26,766 bases of DNA from Chara braunii (lineage: Eukaryota; Streptophyta; Charophyceae; Charales; Characeae): assembly GCA_003427395.1 (NCBI GenBank), contig BFEA01000190.1, positions 1,119,464-1,146,229 on the forward strand, in the 5' to 3' direction. Below are positions 9,560 through 17,967 of this stretch, piece after piece (within the stretch, counting starts at the first letter, position 1; every line of letters begins with the position of its first letter). The translations under genes and the position numbers were made by a program. The notes beneath the pieces are model-generated. The model saw only the letters and a program-made list of their open reading frames with translations. It did not search any database and had not been told where the DNA came from.

Positions 9560-9813
9560 CGTTTCGAAACACCACCATGTCCACATTCCCCAGGTAATTG
9601 AATTGGTTGAAAAAAAAAAAAAAAAAAAAAGGTTGGGCTTTAAACACTCACCTTTTATTTAAAAAACTAATAAAAATTGTACCATTTTCAGCAACCAACA
9701 TTAGGGCGTTGCAGATTTGGAACTGTTACAGGGAGTTTCCAGGGGATCTTATAGTTTGTGCTATAGGTCTTTTCATTTTTCATTTTTTTTTTCTGTTTGC
9801 AAAATAGCCCTTT

Positions 9814-9927
9814 AAGCCCTCTATCCCGGCGGTCGTAAGAGAACTGTCAGAATTGAGGGCTTCTCTGTCCGGCCACTCCATCTATTGGTGGGGAGCATCA
9901 CCTGCTGGAAACTGGGTCCAGCATTTC
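9814..9927 (+). repeat. Dispersed repeat S, copy 1
   Basis: It matches 12191-12326: CTATCCCGGCGGTCGTAAGAG, then CCATCTATTGGTGGGGAGC, then CACCTGCTGGAAACTGGGTCC. The last block forms a short stem (GCTGG..CCAGC) and recurs alone elsewhere in the window. No coding capacity is evident. Confidence 0.75.
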
Positions 9928-9978
9928 CTGGGGCTGTGGTCATTTCTGTCTTAGCCTGGGGCTCCGTTGTCCCATGGA

Positions 9979-9986
9979 GTAGAAAT
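9979..9986. repeat. 8-bp target site duplication (left), GTAGAAAT
   Basis: GTAGAAAT occurs directly before the element at 9987 and exactly again at 10508-10515. Confidence 0.88.
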
Positions 9987-10229
9987 CATACTTGCGGCGC
10001 ATCCACGTGCACTGCACCGCGCACACGCGCCGCACTGCGCACGACACGCACGCACGGGGGGCGGCGCACCCCGAAAATAAGGGGCCGAGAGAAAAAAAAA
10101 AAAGTTGGGAAGGGGTGTTTTAGCCCTGAGTGGGATATCGCATCATAAACCACAAAAACAATATTAACAAAATTTTGATGCCGCGCGGGGCCTCCAATAA
10201 AAAAAAAGGGGGAAGTTCGTTTTTTTGTT

Positions 10230-10307
<78 letters not shown>

Positions 10308-10308
10308 N

Positions 10309-10343
<35 letters not shown>

Positions 10344-10507
10344 AAAATCAAATGAATCTACCGCTAGAACATGGAAATATACATTGCGCACATGCGCGCA
10401 GCACACCAGACGTGCGCAGCACACTGCGCACCCAGATGCGCGGCGCGAGCACCGGGTTCGCGCACAGCGCACTGCGCAGTGCACAGTGCCGGTGCGCCGC
10501 AAGTATG
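9987..10507. mobile_element. Non-autonomous hAT-like element with GCGCAC-rich ends (521 bp)
   Basis: The ends CATACTTGCGGCGCA and TGCGCCGCAAGTATG are perfect 15-bp inverted repeats within a perfect 8-bp duplication. Both subterminal regions (9995-10070 and 10384-10495) are crowded with GCGCAC/GTGCGC words, probable transposase-binding repeats by analogy with hAT elements such as Ac. Between them lie an A12 run, an AT-rich core-like stretch (10117-10180) weakly resembling the H-family core, and a GT then GA microsatellite. No transposase is encoded. Confidence 0.85.
10230..10340. repeat. (GT)n(GA)n compound microsatellite with one N
   Basis: GT repeats to 10272, then GA repeats to 10340 with an undetermined base at 10308. 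The tract lies inside the 9987-10507 element. Confidence 0.95.
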
Positions 10508-10623
10508 GTAGAAATCTGTTGAAAAGTCAAGTGAGAGGAGTTCCACATTTTCAAGTGCCAGGGCCCAGGAGTAGATTTCAGTACAGGGTTGGAAACACAC
10601 CTTTTATACATGTTATTCCTTAA

Positions 10624-10938
10624 ACCACTACTGAATTTCCCATCCATCAGTCGCAGGCCCCTCACTGTGGCCCTCGGAGGCCCGAAACAACAGGCAGGCC
10701 GCAGATGAAATTTATCGACGGCAGTGTGGCGAAGGTGAGGGGCCCATGTTGACTGTAGTGTATTTGTTTTCCAAACAAAGTCGCAACGCGTGAACGGCCG
10801 CATCTATCGCCAAGTAACGGGCCCCAGTTTCGATGGATATCCATCCAGGTAAAACAGCACCCTGGACCTTCCCGAGAGTCTATGCCGGTAGTGCGGTGCG
10901 ACGTAAAAAAAAAAGCACTGGTAAAAAGTACTGGTGGT
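10624..10938. mobile_element. TTAA-type non-autonomous DNA element E3
   Basis: Begins ACCACTACTGAA directly after TTAA (10620-10623) and ends GTACTGGTGGT directly before TGAA (10939-10942), a one-base variant of TTAA. Length (315 bp) is close to E1 (308 bp). The terminal repeats are short and imperfect. No protein is encoded. Confidence 0.55.
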
Positions 10939-11044
10939 TGAAACAGTGTGTGCCGCCTGATGCGGGCGGATAGCATATCAACGTCTACGAGTTGCAGTTC
11001 TTACCCTTTTTTTAATGTTATACAAAGCTATGTTTCTATTTAAA

Positions 11045-11199
11045 CCAGGAGTTCACTTCCGCTACGTTTTCAAAGGCTGCGGCTTGCATACTGCCCGCCG
11101 ATGCAAAATGGCTGGCGACATCAACCAAGGCCCATGCTGGTTCATTTTTAATTGACGCACAGGGCTTTCCAGGCCCCGGAGAAAAGTGCCTTCCGTTGG
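11045..11199. mobile_element. Possible further TTAA-type element (degenerate)
   Basis: TTAA followed by ACCAGGAGTTCAC near 11041-11045 starts it, and GTTGGT followed by TTTTAA at about 11194-11205 ends it. The ends match poorly, but interior blocks (TGCGGCTTGCATACTG, CCGGAGAAAAG) are shared with the E2 region at 1417-1475, supporting membership of the same repeat family. Confidence 0.35.
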
Positions 11200-11205
11200 T
11201 TTTAA

Positions 11206-11355
11206 ACCACCAGTACTTGCTAAATTCGTGCCCGTTAACGCTACGTGATTTTAGGAAACGTACGGGCCACTACAGGAGCGCCCAAATTCATCCAACTAGA
11301 AGCGTTTCTACTCTATTTTTTTCCGCGGTCGATAGCTGGGCCAAGTACTGGTGGT
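11206..11355. mobile_element. Complete 150-bp TTAA-type MITE (E4)
   Basis: The cleanest member: perfect 14-bp inverted ends ACCACCAGTACTTG ... CAAGTACTGGTGGT, with TTAA on both sides (11202-11205 and 11356-11359). TTAA target duplication plus short inverted ends and no coding capacity fit a piggyBac-type MITE. An inverted copy about 91% identical by eye lies at 11954-12093. Confidence 0.85.
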
Positions 11356-11359
11356 TTAA

Positions 11360-11953
11360 GTTTTAACCTCATAATGCTTTGGAGAGACCTAGCTTTCTTC
11401 CTCACTCGATAAAAGAACCTCACCTCCACAGGAAACCAAAATAAGTGCGCCAGAATAAGTGAGTAGATTATAGTAGTAGAATGACAGACAGTCTGAGAGA
11501 GCGGTTCTCTTTAACAAAAGAAAAAAGGAAAATGGAGGTCTAACTTACTCAAAGCTGAAGATGCCATGTTGGATATCTCATTCCTACGCGTCTTATGACA
11601 TAATCACGGTGGGACTTTTTCCTGGACGTGTCTGTGACTAAAATTACAGCTGCAGCAGTATGCATCTGACCATAATTACGTCCAGACTCCAGAGCTTATT
11701 AAGAAAAGCCCTAGTGTGATTTTTTTATTTTTTTATTTTTTTTGAAATATTCCTTTCATCAAAAGAGGTATTTGCGGTGACTACTGTTTTTCCTCGATCT
11801 GTGTGCATACGTTGGTGCATATGGAAGTAGGTACACAAGAGATCAGTCACATTACATCAAGACATACCTTTCACCGCCTTTGGCAAAGATCAAGTGTTTT
11901 TGTTTTTCTGACCACTTGTCATATCTGGTTCCAAAAAAAAAAAAAAAAAGAAC
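11360..11953. other. Spacer between inverted MITE copies
   Basis: No gene recognised. Contains AT-rich runs near 11720-11745, an A17 run at 11932-11948 and, at 11874-11897, a short stretch resembling the 5' part of U2 snRNA (AAAGATCAAGTGT). Confidence 0.5.
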
Positions 11954-12093
11954 ATTGGCCCAGCTATTCGCCATGGAAAAAAATACAGTAGAAACGTTTC
12001 CAGTCGGATGAATTTGGGCGCTCTTGTAGTGGCCCATGCGTTTCCTAAAATCACGTAGCGTTAACGGGCACGAATTTAGCAAGTACTGGTGAT
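11954..12093 (-). mobile_element. Inverted, end-truncated copy of the 150-bp MITE (E5)
   Basis: Its reverse complement follows 11206-11343 closely (about a dozen differences in 138 bp). The end at 12093 is intact (GTACTGGTGAT then TTAA at 12094-12097). At the other end the ACCACCAGTAC terminus is missing and replaced by an A-run plus GAACAT. With E4 it makes a widely spaced inverted pair. Confidence 0.85.
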
Positions 12094-12190
12094 TTAATGA
12101 TTTAGGCAGAGTGCAAAGAACATGAAATTGATAACCAACATCATGAAAAGACGACTATTTTTCTTTTTGTTTTTATTTTTTTTTGTTTTT

Positions 12191-12326
12191 AAGGCCCTTG
12201 TGCAAGACCTCTATCCTGGTGGTGGTAAGAGAACCACCGGGATTGAGGCTTTGCCTAGCGGGCCGCTCCATCTATTGGTGGGGAGCTACACCTGCTGGAA
12301 ACCGNGTCCAGCGTCCCATGAATACN
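12191..12326 (+). repeat. Dispersed repeat S, copy 2
   Basis: The best copy of the S repeat: CTATCCTGGTGGTGGTAAGAG, CCATCTATTGGTGGGGAGC, then CTGGAAACCGNGTCCAGCG and CCCATGAATAC. T-rich DNA precedes it. Several Ns (12305, 12326, 12339, 12341) show low sequence quality. Confidence 0.8.
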
Positions 12327-12359
12327 TCTTTGCCACACNGNACATCAATGAGAGTGACG

Positions 12360-12396
12360 CCAACGTGCTGGAAACCGGGTCCAGCGTCCCATATCC
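12360..12396 (+). repeat. Dispersed repeat S, partial copy 3
   Basis: Only the hairpin block GTGCTGGAAACCGGGTCC and following GCGTCCCAT are present. Confidence 0.75.
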
Positions 12397-12586
12397 ACTC
12401 TACTCTTCCATGCCTAACCTGCGGCAGGGTCGGGTATTGGGGGGGGGACCACCGGGGGGCACCAGTGGAGTCTCCCTCCATCCCCTAGCCTCTGCCATCC
12501 ACCCACTATCCTCATGGCGCCCATTGTACTCTGCAATAGCATGAATTACTGAAGAATACTGAAGAAAAATGAAAATTTCTGAGAAT

Positions 12587-12640
12587 TTTGTGGGGAGCCT
12601 CACCTGCTGGGAACCGGTCCCAGCGTCCCATGAATATTCC
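12587..12640 (+). repeat. Dispersed repeat S, partial copy 4
   Basis: TGGGGAGCCTCACCTGCTGG, GAACCGGTCCCAGCG and CCCATGAATATTCC match the 3' half of copy 2. Confidence 0.8.
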
Positions 12641-12887
12641 TGTGCAAAACAGTACCCCTCCCCTAGCTCCTGCGCTCCACCGACTTTTTTTTTTGAAGGC
12701 TTGAACAGGTCTGCTAGGGAAGGTGATTAAGCAGCCAACAACAGCCACTCCAGAGAAAATTCAATGACACGTGTGCGTAATCGCATACCACACAATTGCA
12801 CGATTAGAAACAGATGTCAGCAGGGAGGAACAGGGGCAAACAGGTGAAACGCATGGTGATCAGACACATCGATGGATGACTGGGTGG

Positions 12888-12890
<3 letters not shown>

Positions 12891-12943
<53 letters not shown>

Positions 12944-13058
12944 NNNNNNNNNNNNNNNNNNNNNNNNNNNNNNNNNNNNNNNNNNNNNNNNNNNNNNNNN
13001 NNNNNNNNNNNNNNNNNNNNNNNNNNNNNNNNNNNNNNNNNNNNNNNNNNNNNNNNNN

Positions 13059-13124
<66 letters not shown>
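12891..13124. repeat. (GA)n microsatellite with 115-bp assembly gap
   Basis: GA repeats run from about 12891 to 12943 and from 13059 to 13124, separated by Ns at 12944-13058. The true tract length is unknown. Long Arg-Glu or Ser-Leu frames through here are artefacts. Confidence 0.97.
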
Positions 13125-13127
<3 letters not shown>

Positions 13128-13297
13128 GGAGTTCACCGAAGGTCTCAAATATCCATCTCTTCCAATCTGGGTGCTTGTCAGTGCCCCACTAACAGCCTGG
13201 TTAACTTGTGGCTACTTGCAAGTTGTTGGTGCAGATCCAGTACTAGATCATGCAGTTGCATGCCAGAGTTTTGCTCCTTTGCTCCTGAAAGGTGCTA
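13125..13297. other. Anonymous sequence after the gap
   Basis: A short plus-strand frame starting at 13126 has ordinary amino-acid composition for about 60 residues but no recognisable domain, and it runs into the foldback at 13298. I do not call it a gene. Confidence 0.4.
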
Positions 13298-13409
13298 CCG
13301 TCCGTCTTCACCCGAGTAGAGGGCCCGGTAATTCTCTCTGTAGCTAGACTGAAAGTTGCCCCAAATACAGCTATAGTAATTACCAGGCGTTCTATTCGGG
13401 TGAAGAAGG
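13298..13409. repeat. Miniature foldback family F, copy 1
   Basis: Arms CGTCTTCACCCGAGTAGA... and its near-complement ...TCTATTCGGGTGAAGAAGG flank a loop with TAGACTGAAAG and CCCC. Loop and arms match the hairpin at 22799-22903. TA lies just outside both ends (13296-13297 and 13410-13411), consistent with a Tc1/mariner (Stowaway-like) MITE. Confidence 0.7.
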
Positions 13410-13784
13410 TATGTTCAAAGCCTGCTCAGGTTATTCCCAACCTTGGAAAGCCGCCGCGTAGTCGGTCAGTGAAGTGCGTTGGACTGAAGTGTCCGCTGGT
13501 TGAGAAGGCTAGGGCCTTAAAACGCAGGACAAACCAGCCAGGGCCAGGTATACCGATAGGAATGACGACTCACCAAGAGCAAGGCTGTACCAGTCCCTCA
13601 TCACGGTGATAAGGGATGGGCAGGCATAGCCGATGGGGGAAATCGGCAGTGCTGGCACCGAGCAATGGCCAGTCACTGCACCTCTCCCCCCCAACCCCAC
13701 ATGACGATGTCTAATGGCCAATATTGTCGCTGCATAGCAACCAACAACATCAGCCAAGGTCCTGCCATGTCTGAAGAGGCAAAG
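13410..13784. other. Anonymous sequence
   Basis: No gene recognised. Moderately GC-rich, and probably part of an unidentified TTAA-type element ending at 13795. Confidence 0.4.
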
Positions 13785-13799
13785 GTACTAGTGGTTTAA
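13785..13799. repeat. TTAA-type element right end
   Basis: GGTACTAGTGGT followed by TTAA (13796-13799) matches the right end of the E elements with one change. The corresponding left end was not located. Confidence 0.5.
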
Positions 13800-13820
13800 G
13801 GGAAAAAAAAAAAAAAAAAA

Positions 13821-13940
13821 CTACGCGATATTCTTCTCTCAAATCTTTCATCATCTTTCAAATAGTTCTTTCGATTCACCTTTTCACTACCTACCTACGT
13901 ACCACTACTCCTAAGGCTTATACAGACAGTGGACCGCTGC
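13821..13940 (+). repeat. Repeat K, uninterrupted copy
   Basis: CTACGCGATATTCTTCTCTC, then GTTCTTTCGATTCACC, then CTACTCCTAAGGCTTA and GTGGACCGCTGC. The same order is found at 14028-14064 and 14374-14437, where the copy is split by the H3 element. This copy is therefore a paralogous empty site. Confidence 0.65.
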
Positions 13941-14064
13941 GAACATAGCTTTATTGTCTCCCTCAAGCCATCAGAGGGGATGCATGAATAGTAAACTGAA
14001 GAGCTTTTTATTTTCGTTTTAAAAAGCCTACACTATATTCTCCTCTCAAATTCTTTCCATGGTT

Positions 14065-14373
14065 ACACCGGAGCCAGACACTGGAACCAGACCTGTATCT
14101 GGATTGCTCCAGACCGACCGGGTTGAAATAAACCCTTCTTTTTATTAAAAGTTTGGCTACGGATTTCGAGACGGTCCTCAGCCAAAAGCTTTTTCTGTTG
14201 CAATGCTGCACAACATATCTTTTTTTCGGATTTTTTAGATTTTTAGAAGTCAGATTTTTTTGCAGGATGGGCGTGGGGGGATGGATCCGGACCGGACGCT
14301 CAGGAACCGGACTCCAGACCCGGACATCCAGACCCGGACTGTCATAACTGCGGTCCGGACGTCCGGATTGCAA
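14065..14373 (-). mobile_element. Non-autonomous hAT-like element H3 (about 309 bp)
   Basis: Read on the minus strand it has a GC-rich end packed with GTCCGG(A/G) words, an A-rich section and the shared AT-rich core (AAAAAAAGATATGTTGTGCAGC, CTCGAAATCC). Comparison with repeat K at 13821 shows where it inserted. Flanks CCATGGTT (14057-14064) and CAATGGTT (14374-14381) then form an 8-bp duplication with one mismatch. The terminal inverted repeat is poor, so exact ends may be off by a few bases. No transposase is encoded. Confidence 0.65.
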
Positions 14374-14410
14374 CAATGGTTCTTTCGCCTTTTCTCTACC
14401 CACCTACTCC

Positions 14411-14738
14411 TCAGGCTACATAGAGGGGACCCCTGCACCGTCACACCCAATTTCTTTATAATCTTTACCATACTATTATTTTCCGGTGGTCTGGCCGGGC
14501 AAGTGGTCCCAGGCCAGTCTGGTAGCCTAGTCCTCAACCAAATTTTTCCGTCTATTTCATATCGCACTGGCTGCGGGCACGCCAGCACATTGAGTATGCG
14601 GCCACTGTTTATATTTTATATTTTTCCCGCTACAGCGCGGCACACTGGTAGTTCAAAACAAGAAGAAGAAAACAACAAAAAAACAAAAAAAGACAAAGAA
14701 GAAAAAAGACTTGCAGGGGTCCCCTCTATATAGTCTTA
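14411..14738. repeat. Inverted-end pair, 17 bp perfect plus 10 bp imperfect
   Basis: TAGAGGGGACCCCTGCA (14421-14437) is exactly complementary to 14712-14728, with weaker pairing outward to 14411 and 14738. The enclosed 300 bp holds a truncated H-family end and an A-rich stretch. It could be a small transposon, but no target duplication was found. Confidence 0.6.
14438..14530 (+). mobile_element. Truncated H-family copy (right portion)
   Basis: CGTCACACCCAATTTCTTTA resembles the H core, and the segment ends with CGGGCAAGTGGTCCCAGGCC and GGTAGCCTAG, the right terminus of H2 and H4. The left part and left terminus are missing. Sequence complementary to this end recurs at 14869-14891. Confidence 0.55.
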
Positions 14739-14903
14739 GGTCGGTAGGTTGTGTGAGGTGAATTTCAGAGAATAATTTGGCTTTTATATAAAATAAAATA
14801 AAACAGACACCGGACTTGTCAGGCCCTGCATACGGACTGGCTTGGCTCTCCGTCCCAGCCAACGTCCACTGGCCTGGGACCACTTGCCCGTTTTCTCTGT
14901 GTG

Positions 14904-15013
14904 CCAGCTCACGATTTCACTGGGTGCCAACTCACTGGTAGCCGGGGACCGCTTGCCCGGCCAAGCCACCAAAAACGATAAGTGAGCTGGCACCCAGTGA
15001 AAACGTGAGCTGG
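14904..15013. repeat. Foldback, 33-bp arms, 44-nt loop
   Basis: 14904-14936 and 14981-15013 pair with two mismatches; the arms contain CCAGCTCACG and CACTGGGTGCC. The loop carries GGTAGCC...TTGCCCGGCC, similar to the ends of the CTAGGCTACC elements in reverse orientation. Confidence 0.8.
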
Positions 15014-15200
15014 ATGCCAAGCGGGTCCATATTTGCCGGGGGCTCCAAGCCCCCTGCGCTGGAAAAACAAAAAAAGCTTGAAAAACAGAACAAGTGCAGG
15101 CCTCATTTTGGCTAGTGCCGCCAGCCATTTTGCTCCGGCTGCCGGGTCCCGAAAGTTGCGGCAGCATGCCAGCTGCAACTTTGAAAAAGTGGATGGGAAG

Positions 15201-15216
15201 CGTACTGGTGGTTTTG
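15201..15216. repeat. TTAA-type element right end (target degenerate)
   Basis: CGTACTGGTGGT followed by TTTG. On the minus strand this starts a segment with AAAATGGCTGGCGGCA (about 15116-15131), close to AAAATGGCTGGCGACA at about 11105 in the E-element area. Confidence 0.45.
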
Positions 15217-15818
15217 GGGGGGTTGGAATCCACAGCCTTTTTTTTTTTTTTTTTTTTTTTTTTTCCGTATAACGACCCCCTCACACAGCCATAATTCACA
15301 GCCATGCATTTTTTGATGTGGGCTGTGGAATCAAAACAACCAACGGGGACACAGATCTTTCACAGCCTTTATCCATCCTGACTGTTTCCTTCTTTTACTG
15401 GACGCCGTGGTGGTGGTTAAGGGCGTGGGCGTGTGGTCGCATCGCTCGCCATTCAACAACATTTCAAATGCATCTGAATAGAAGTCTGTCCAGATGCATT
15501 CAAAATGTTACGTGCCAACTCATGGACTGCCAGTGAGCGCCAACAGATAACGAGCCACAGACTGCTGACTTCGACGGAGTGCCGACTCACTGCTCGGCTA
15601 AGCTCCTCTCTGTGGGTATTGTCGGAATCAGAACTCTGACGACAGTGCATGTGCTCGTTGCACGTCTCAGCAATTCTCTTTTTTTTTTTTCTTTTTTTTT
15701 TTTTTTTCCTTCCAGCAAATGCACCAATCATGTGGCTTCCTGACCGGCAGTAATTATTTCTGAATGCTAAATATAGACTACCACCGCCAGGATAGAGGGA
15801 TATCGCAAGGGCTCTTTG

Positions 15819-15851
<33 letters not shown>

Positions 15852-16167
15852 CTATCACACAGCCAATTACATGCTTACTGGCAGCTACACGAGCTGCATA
15901 CACAACTATTGAGTGATCAATTGATCCTGTGTAGGCAGACTGCCAGTCATCCACACCACAGTGGCGAGACTCCGCCGATTTTTCGACATCGGTCGCGGGC
16001 TTCCCATTCGGGTAGGTTCACACCCCATCATAAGCAAACAATACCCCCCACGAACAGACCCCCTCACGAACAAAGAAAGGTTCACCGCAGCAGCCAGAAA
16101 ATGCACTCCAGAAAGACTTCTGGCAGTAAAGATTCAGCTCCCGCACAGTCTTTCTTGATAAATTAGT

Positions 16168-16171
<4 letters not shown>
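15217..16171. other. Anonymous region with homopolymers
   Basis: No gene recognised. Holds a T run at 15239-15264, a T-rich run at 15679-15707, an A30 run at 15820-15849 and a short hairpin at 15458-15509 (19-bp arms with two mismatches). Confidence 0.5.
15458..15509. repeat. Imperfect hairpin, 19-bp arms
   Basis: AACATTTCAAATGCATCTG at 15458-15476 pairs with 15491-15509 with two mismatches around a 14-nt loop. Confidence 0.75.
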
Positions 16172-16229
<58 letters not shown>

Positions 16230-16300
16230 ACGACAGGCTATGGTCCCCGGAATGAGTTCGTCATTCAAGGTGTATTTCATGCATGCTCCAAATGAAAATC

Positions 16301-16381
<81 letters not shown>

Positions 16382-16650
16382 CTCTGATGAGTTGATGAAG
16401 GTCCGTCACCTGGTTTTAGTGGAGTTCTTTTCAGCAGATACGAAACACCCAAAAAGGGAAATGGTCATGCTCCAAGCGGAGAGAGGTGTGATTTGAAATT
16501 GAGCACTTGGGAGGTCTGTTGATGTCCATCGCTAGGTGTAGCGAGTAACTGGGGCCGGGCTCCATCTGGGATTCGGTCTGGAGACCTATGGACCCTTGTT
16601 GAGACCTGATGTTCGTACTGTTGAATTGCCTGAGCCCATTGAAATAAATT
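16172..16650. repeat. Flanking direct repeat D, copy A
   Basis: Structure: CT tract (16172-16227), about 75 bp with GACAGGCTATGGTCCCCGGA, a second CT tract (16304-16379), then about 270 bp ending CCCATTGAAATAAATT. Copy B at 19729-20283 has the same order and very high similarity. The two copies flank the LINE fragment in the same orientation. No protein or RNA function is recognised. Confidence 0.9.
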
Positions 16651-16675
16651 ACAAGGGTCCATAGGTCTCCAGACC
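16575..16675. repeat. 25-bp perfect inverted repeat across the edge of D copy A
   Basis: 16575-16599 (starts GGTCTGGAGACC) is exactly complementary to 16651-16675, with a 51-nt loop. The second arm starts at the first base after repeat D and is absent from copy B, so it arose at this copy. Confidence 0.9.
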
Positions 16676-17118
16676 TGACTCCATTTCCATTCTGGGGAGC
16701 GTCAGTCCGGTTCCTATTCCACCGGCAAGTCAGAATGAAAGACTACAACTTGAGTAGCACACACACACTTCCTTCCGTCTGGCCGAAGGACCCCTGAACA
16801 GCATTGATTGCTCCACCATAGTGGAGGATTGACTGTCAGCATGCCCTTCGCTCCTCTCTCCTCTCAGACCTGGTATCCAGATCTGTCAGATATAACCATT
16901 TAACCTAGAGAGAAAGAGCACACTCCTCGCCTTTGCTACCTTGTCGTTTCTCCTTTTAGTCCTCCAGCCCTTTCTCAGAAGGCTACCTATCCTCAGTCCA
17001 CACTCTGTATTCTTAAGCTTGGACAGACACTCTCCTTCCCCAGCCTATCTTCCTCCACGTCACTTCTATTATCCTTTCCCCCTAAGATCTTGCAGTGTGG
17101 GGTTCCATCCCTTGAGGC
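16676..17118 (-). other. Probable LINE 3' flank or untranslated region
   Basis: Lies just downstream (minus strand) of the LINE ORF2 stop and before repeat D. No open frame and no clear poly(A) tail. It could be 3' untranslated sequence of the LINE. Confidence 0.4.
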
Positions 17119-17784
17119 TTAAGCCGCAATTATTGCCTCCAGCGCTGAATGTTGTTGAAAGGCCCTTTCAGGAATTGAGTTGTGCCACTCTTTCCAGCAT
17201 ACCCGGTCCTCTCGCAGCTCTGCGACCTTGCCCAGCCTCTCCTTCTTCCGCTGCTCCTCGCCCTCTGTCCAGGCCTGTATGATTTTTCGCCATCTGCAAA
17301 GAATTTCTGCTTGAATCATTGTTTTGGTTTCTATCCATACCTTCTCCCTTGGGTTGGCGCGTCCTTCGATTGTTCTGCTGCATCTTTCTTTCCATATGAC
17401 CCATAGCGTCACTTTCCTGATGAGCTCAAACCAGATCCTTTCCGCTCTCCGAGCTTGATCGGGGATGNTAGTCAGAAGGAGCAGTTGGATGGGTTGATCA
17501 GGGAAGGGGGGCATGAAGAGGGAGCCCCAAAGTGAAGAGGCTCTCGCCCAGTAATCTGTCGTTTCTTTGCAGGACACTAGACAGTGAATTAAATCTTCTA
17601 CCACTCCTGAAGAGCATAACTCCGAGCTGTCCTGATTTGTGGCTTTCCGTCTAGTGTGCAGCCATTGGTTCACCGGTAGGGCAGCGTAGACTATCAACCA
17701 CTGCAAGCTTCTAATCTTAATTGGTCGAATCCGTTTAANTTTTTCCCACGGAATTTTTTTAATTTTGTCGGCTTCCTGGCCCAC
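17119..17784 (-). pseudogene. LINE ORF2 C-terminal part with zf-RVT-like domain
   Basis: In the same reading frame as the middle part (17968-19134) but separated from it by a TAA at 17968-17970; the frame stays open between the two. It contains a stretch like the zf-RVT domain at the C-terminus of plant LINE ORF2 proteins: LPVNQWLHTRRKA, then Cys and His residues in the pattern SELCSS...LIHCLVSC, then a Trp. The second Cys of the usual C-x2-C is Ser here. A highly charged tail rich in Arg, Lys and Glu follows, ending at the frame's own stop. Two Ns (17467, 17740) give ambiguous residues. A dead copy. Confidence 0.75.
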
Positions 17785-17967
17785 AAGGTTGTGCCATCTA
17801 TTTTTGATTATGGGGTCTGGATTCTTTGTCTTCAGCGAGAGTCTGTACCCGAGTTTGACTGTGTAATCCTGAATTGGGATTTTTGACTTGAAGCTGCTGG
17901 CAACATTTGGCGTCCAGGCCCATTCGGCAGGATCAATTTCTAGGGACTGGACTGCCGTATCTGGTCT

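Noticed and set aside
13126-13347. Plus-strand frame with some hydrophobic character as a gene
   Set aside because: No recognisable domain, starts at the edge of a GA tract and gap, and runs into a foldback repeat.
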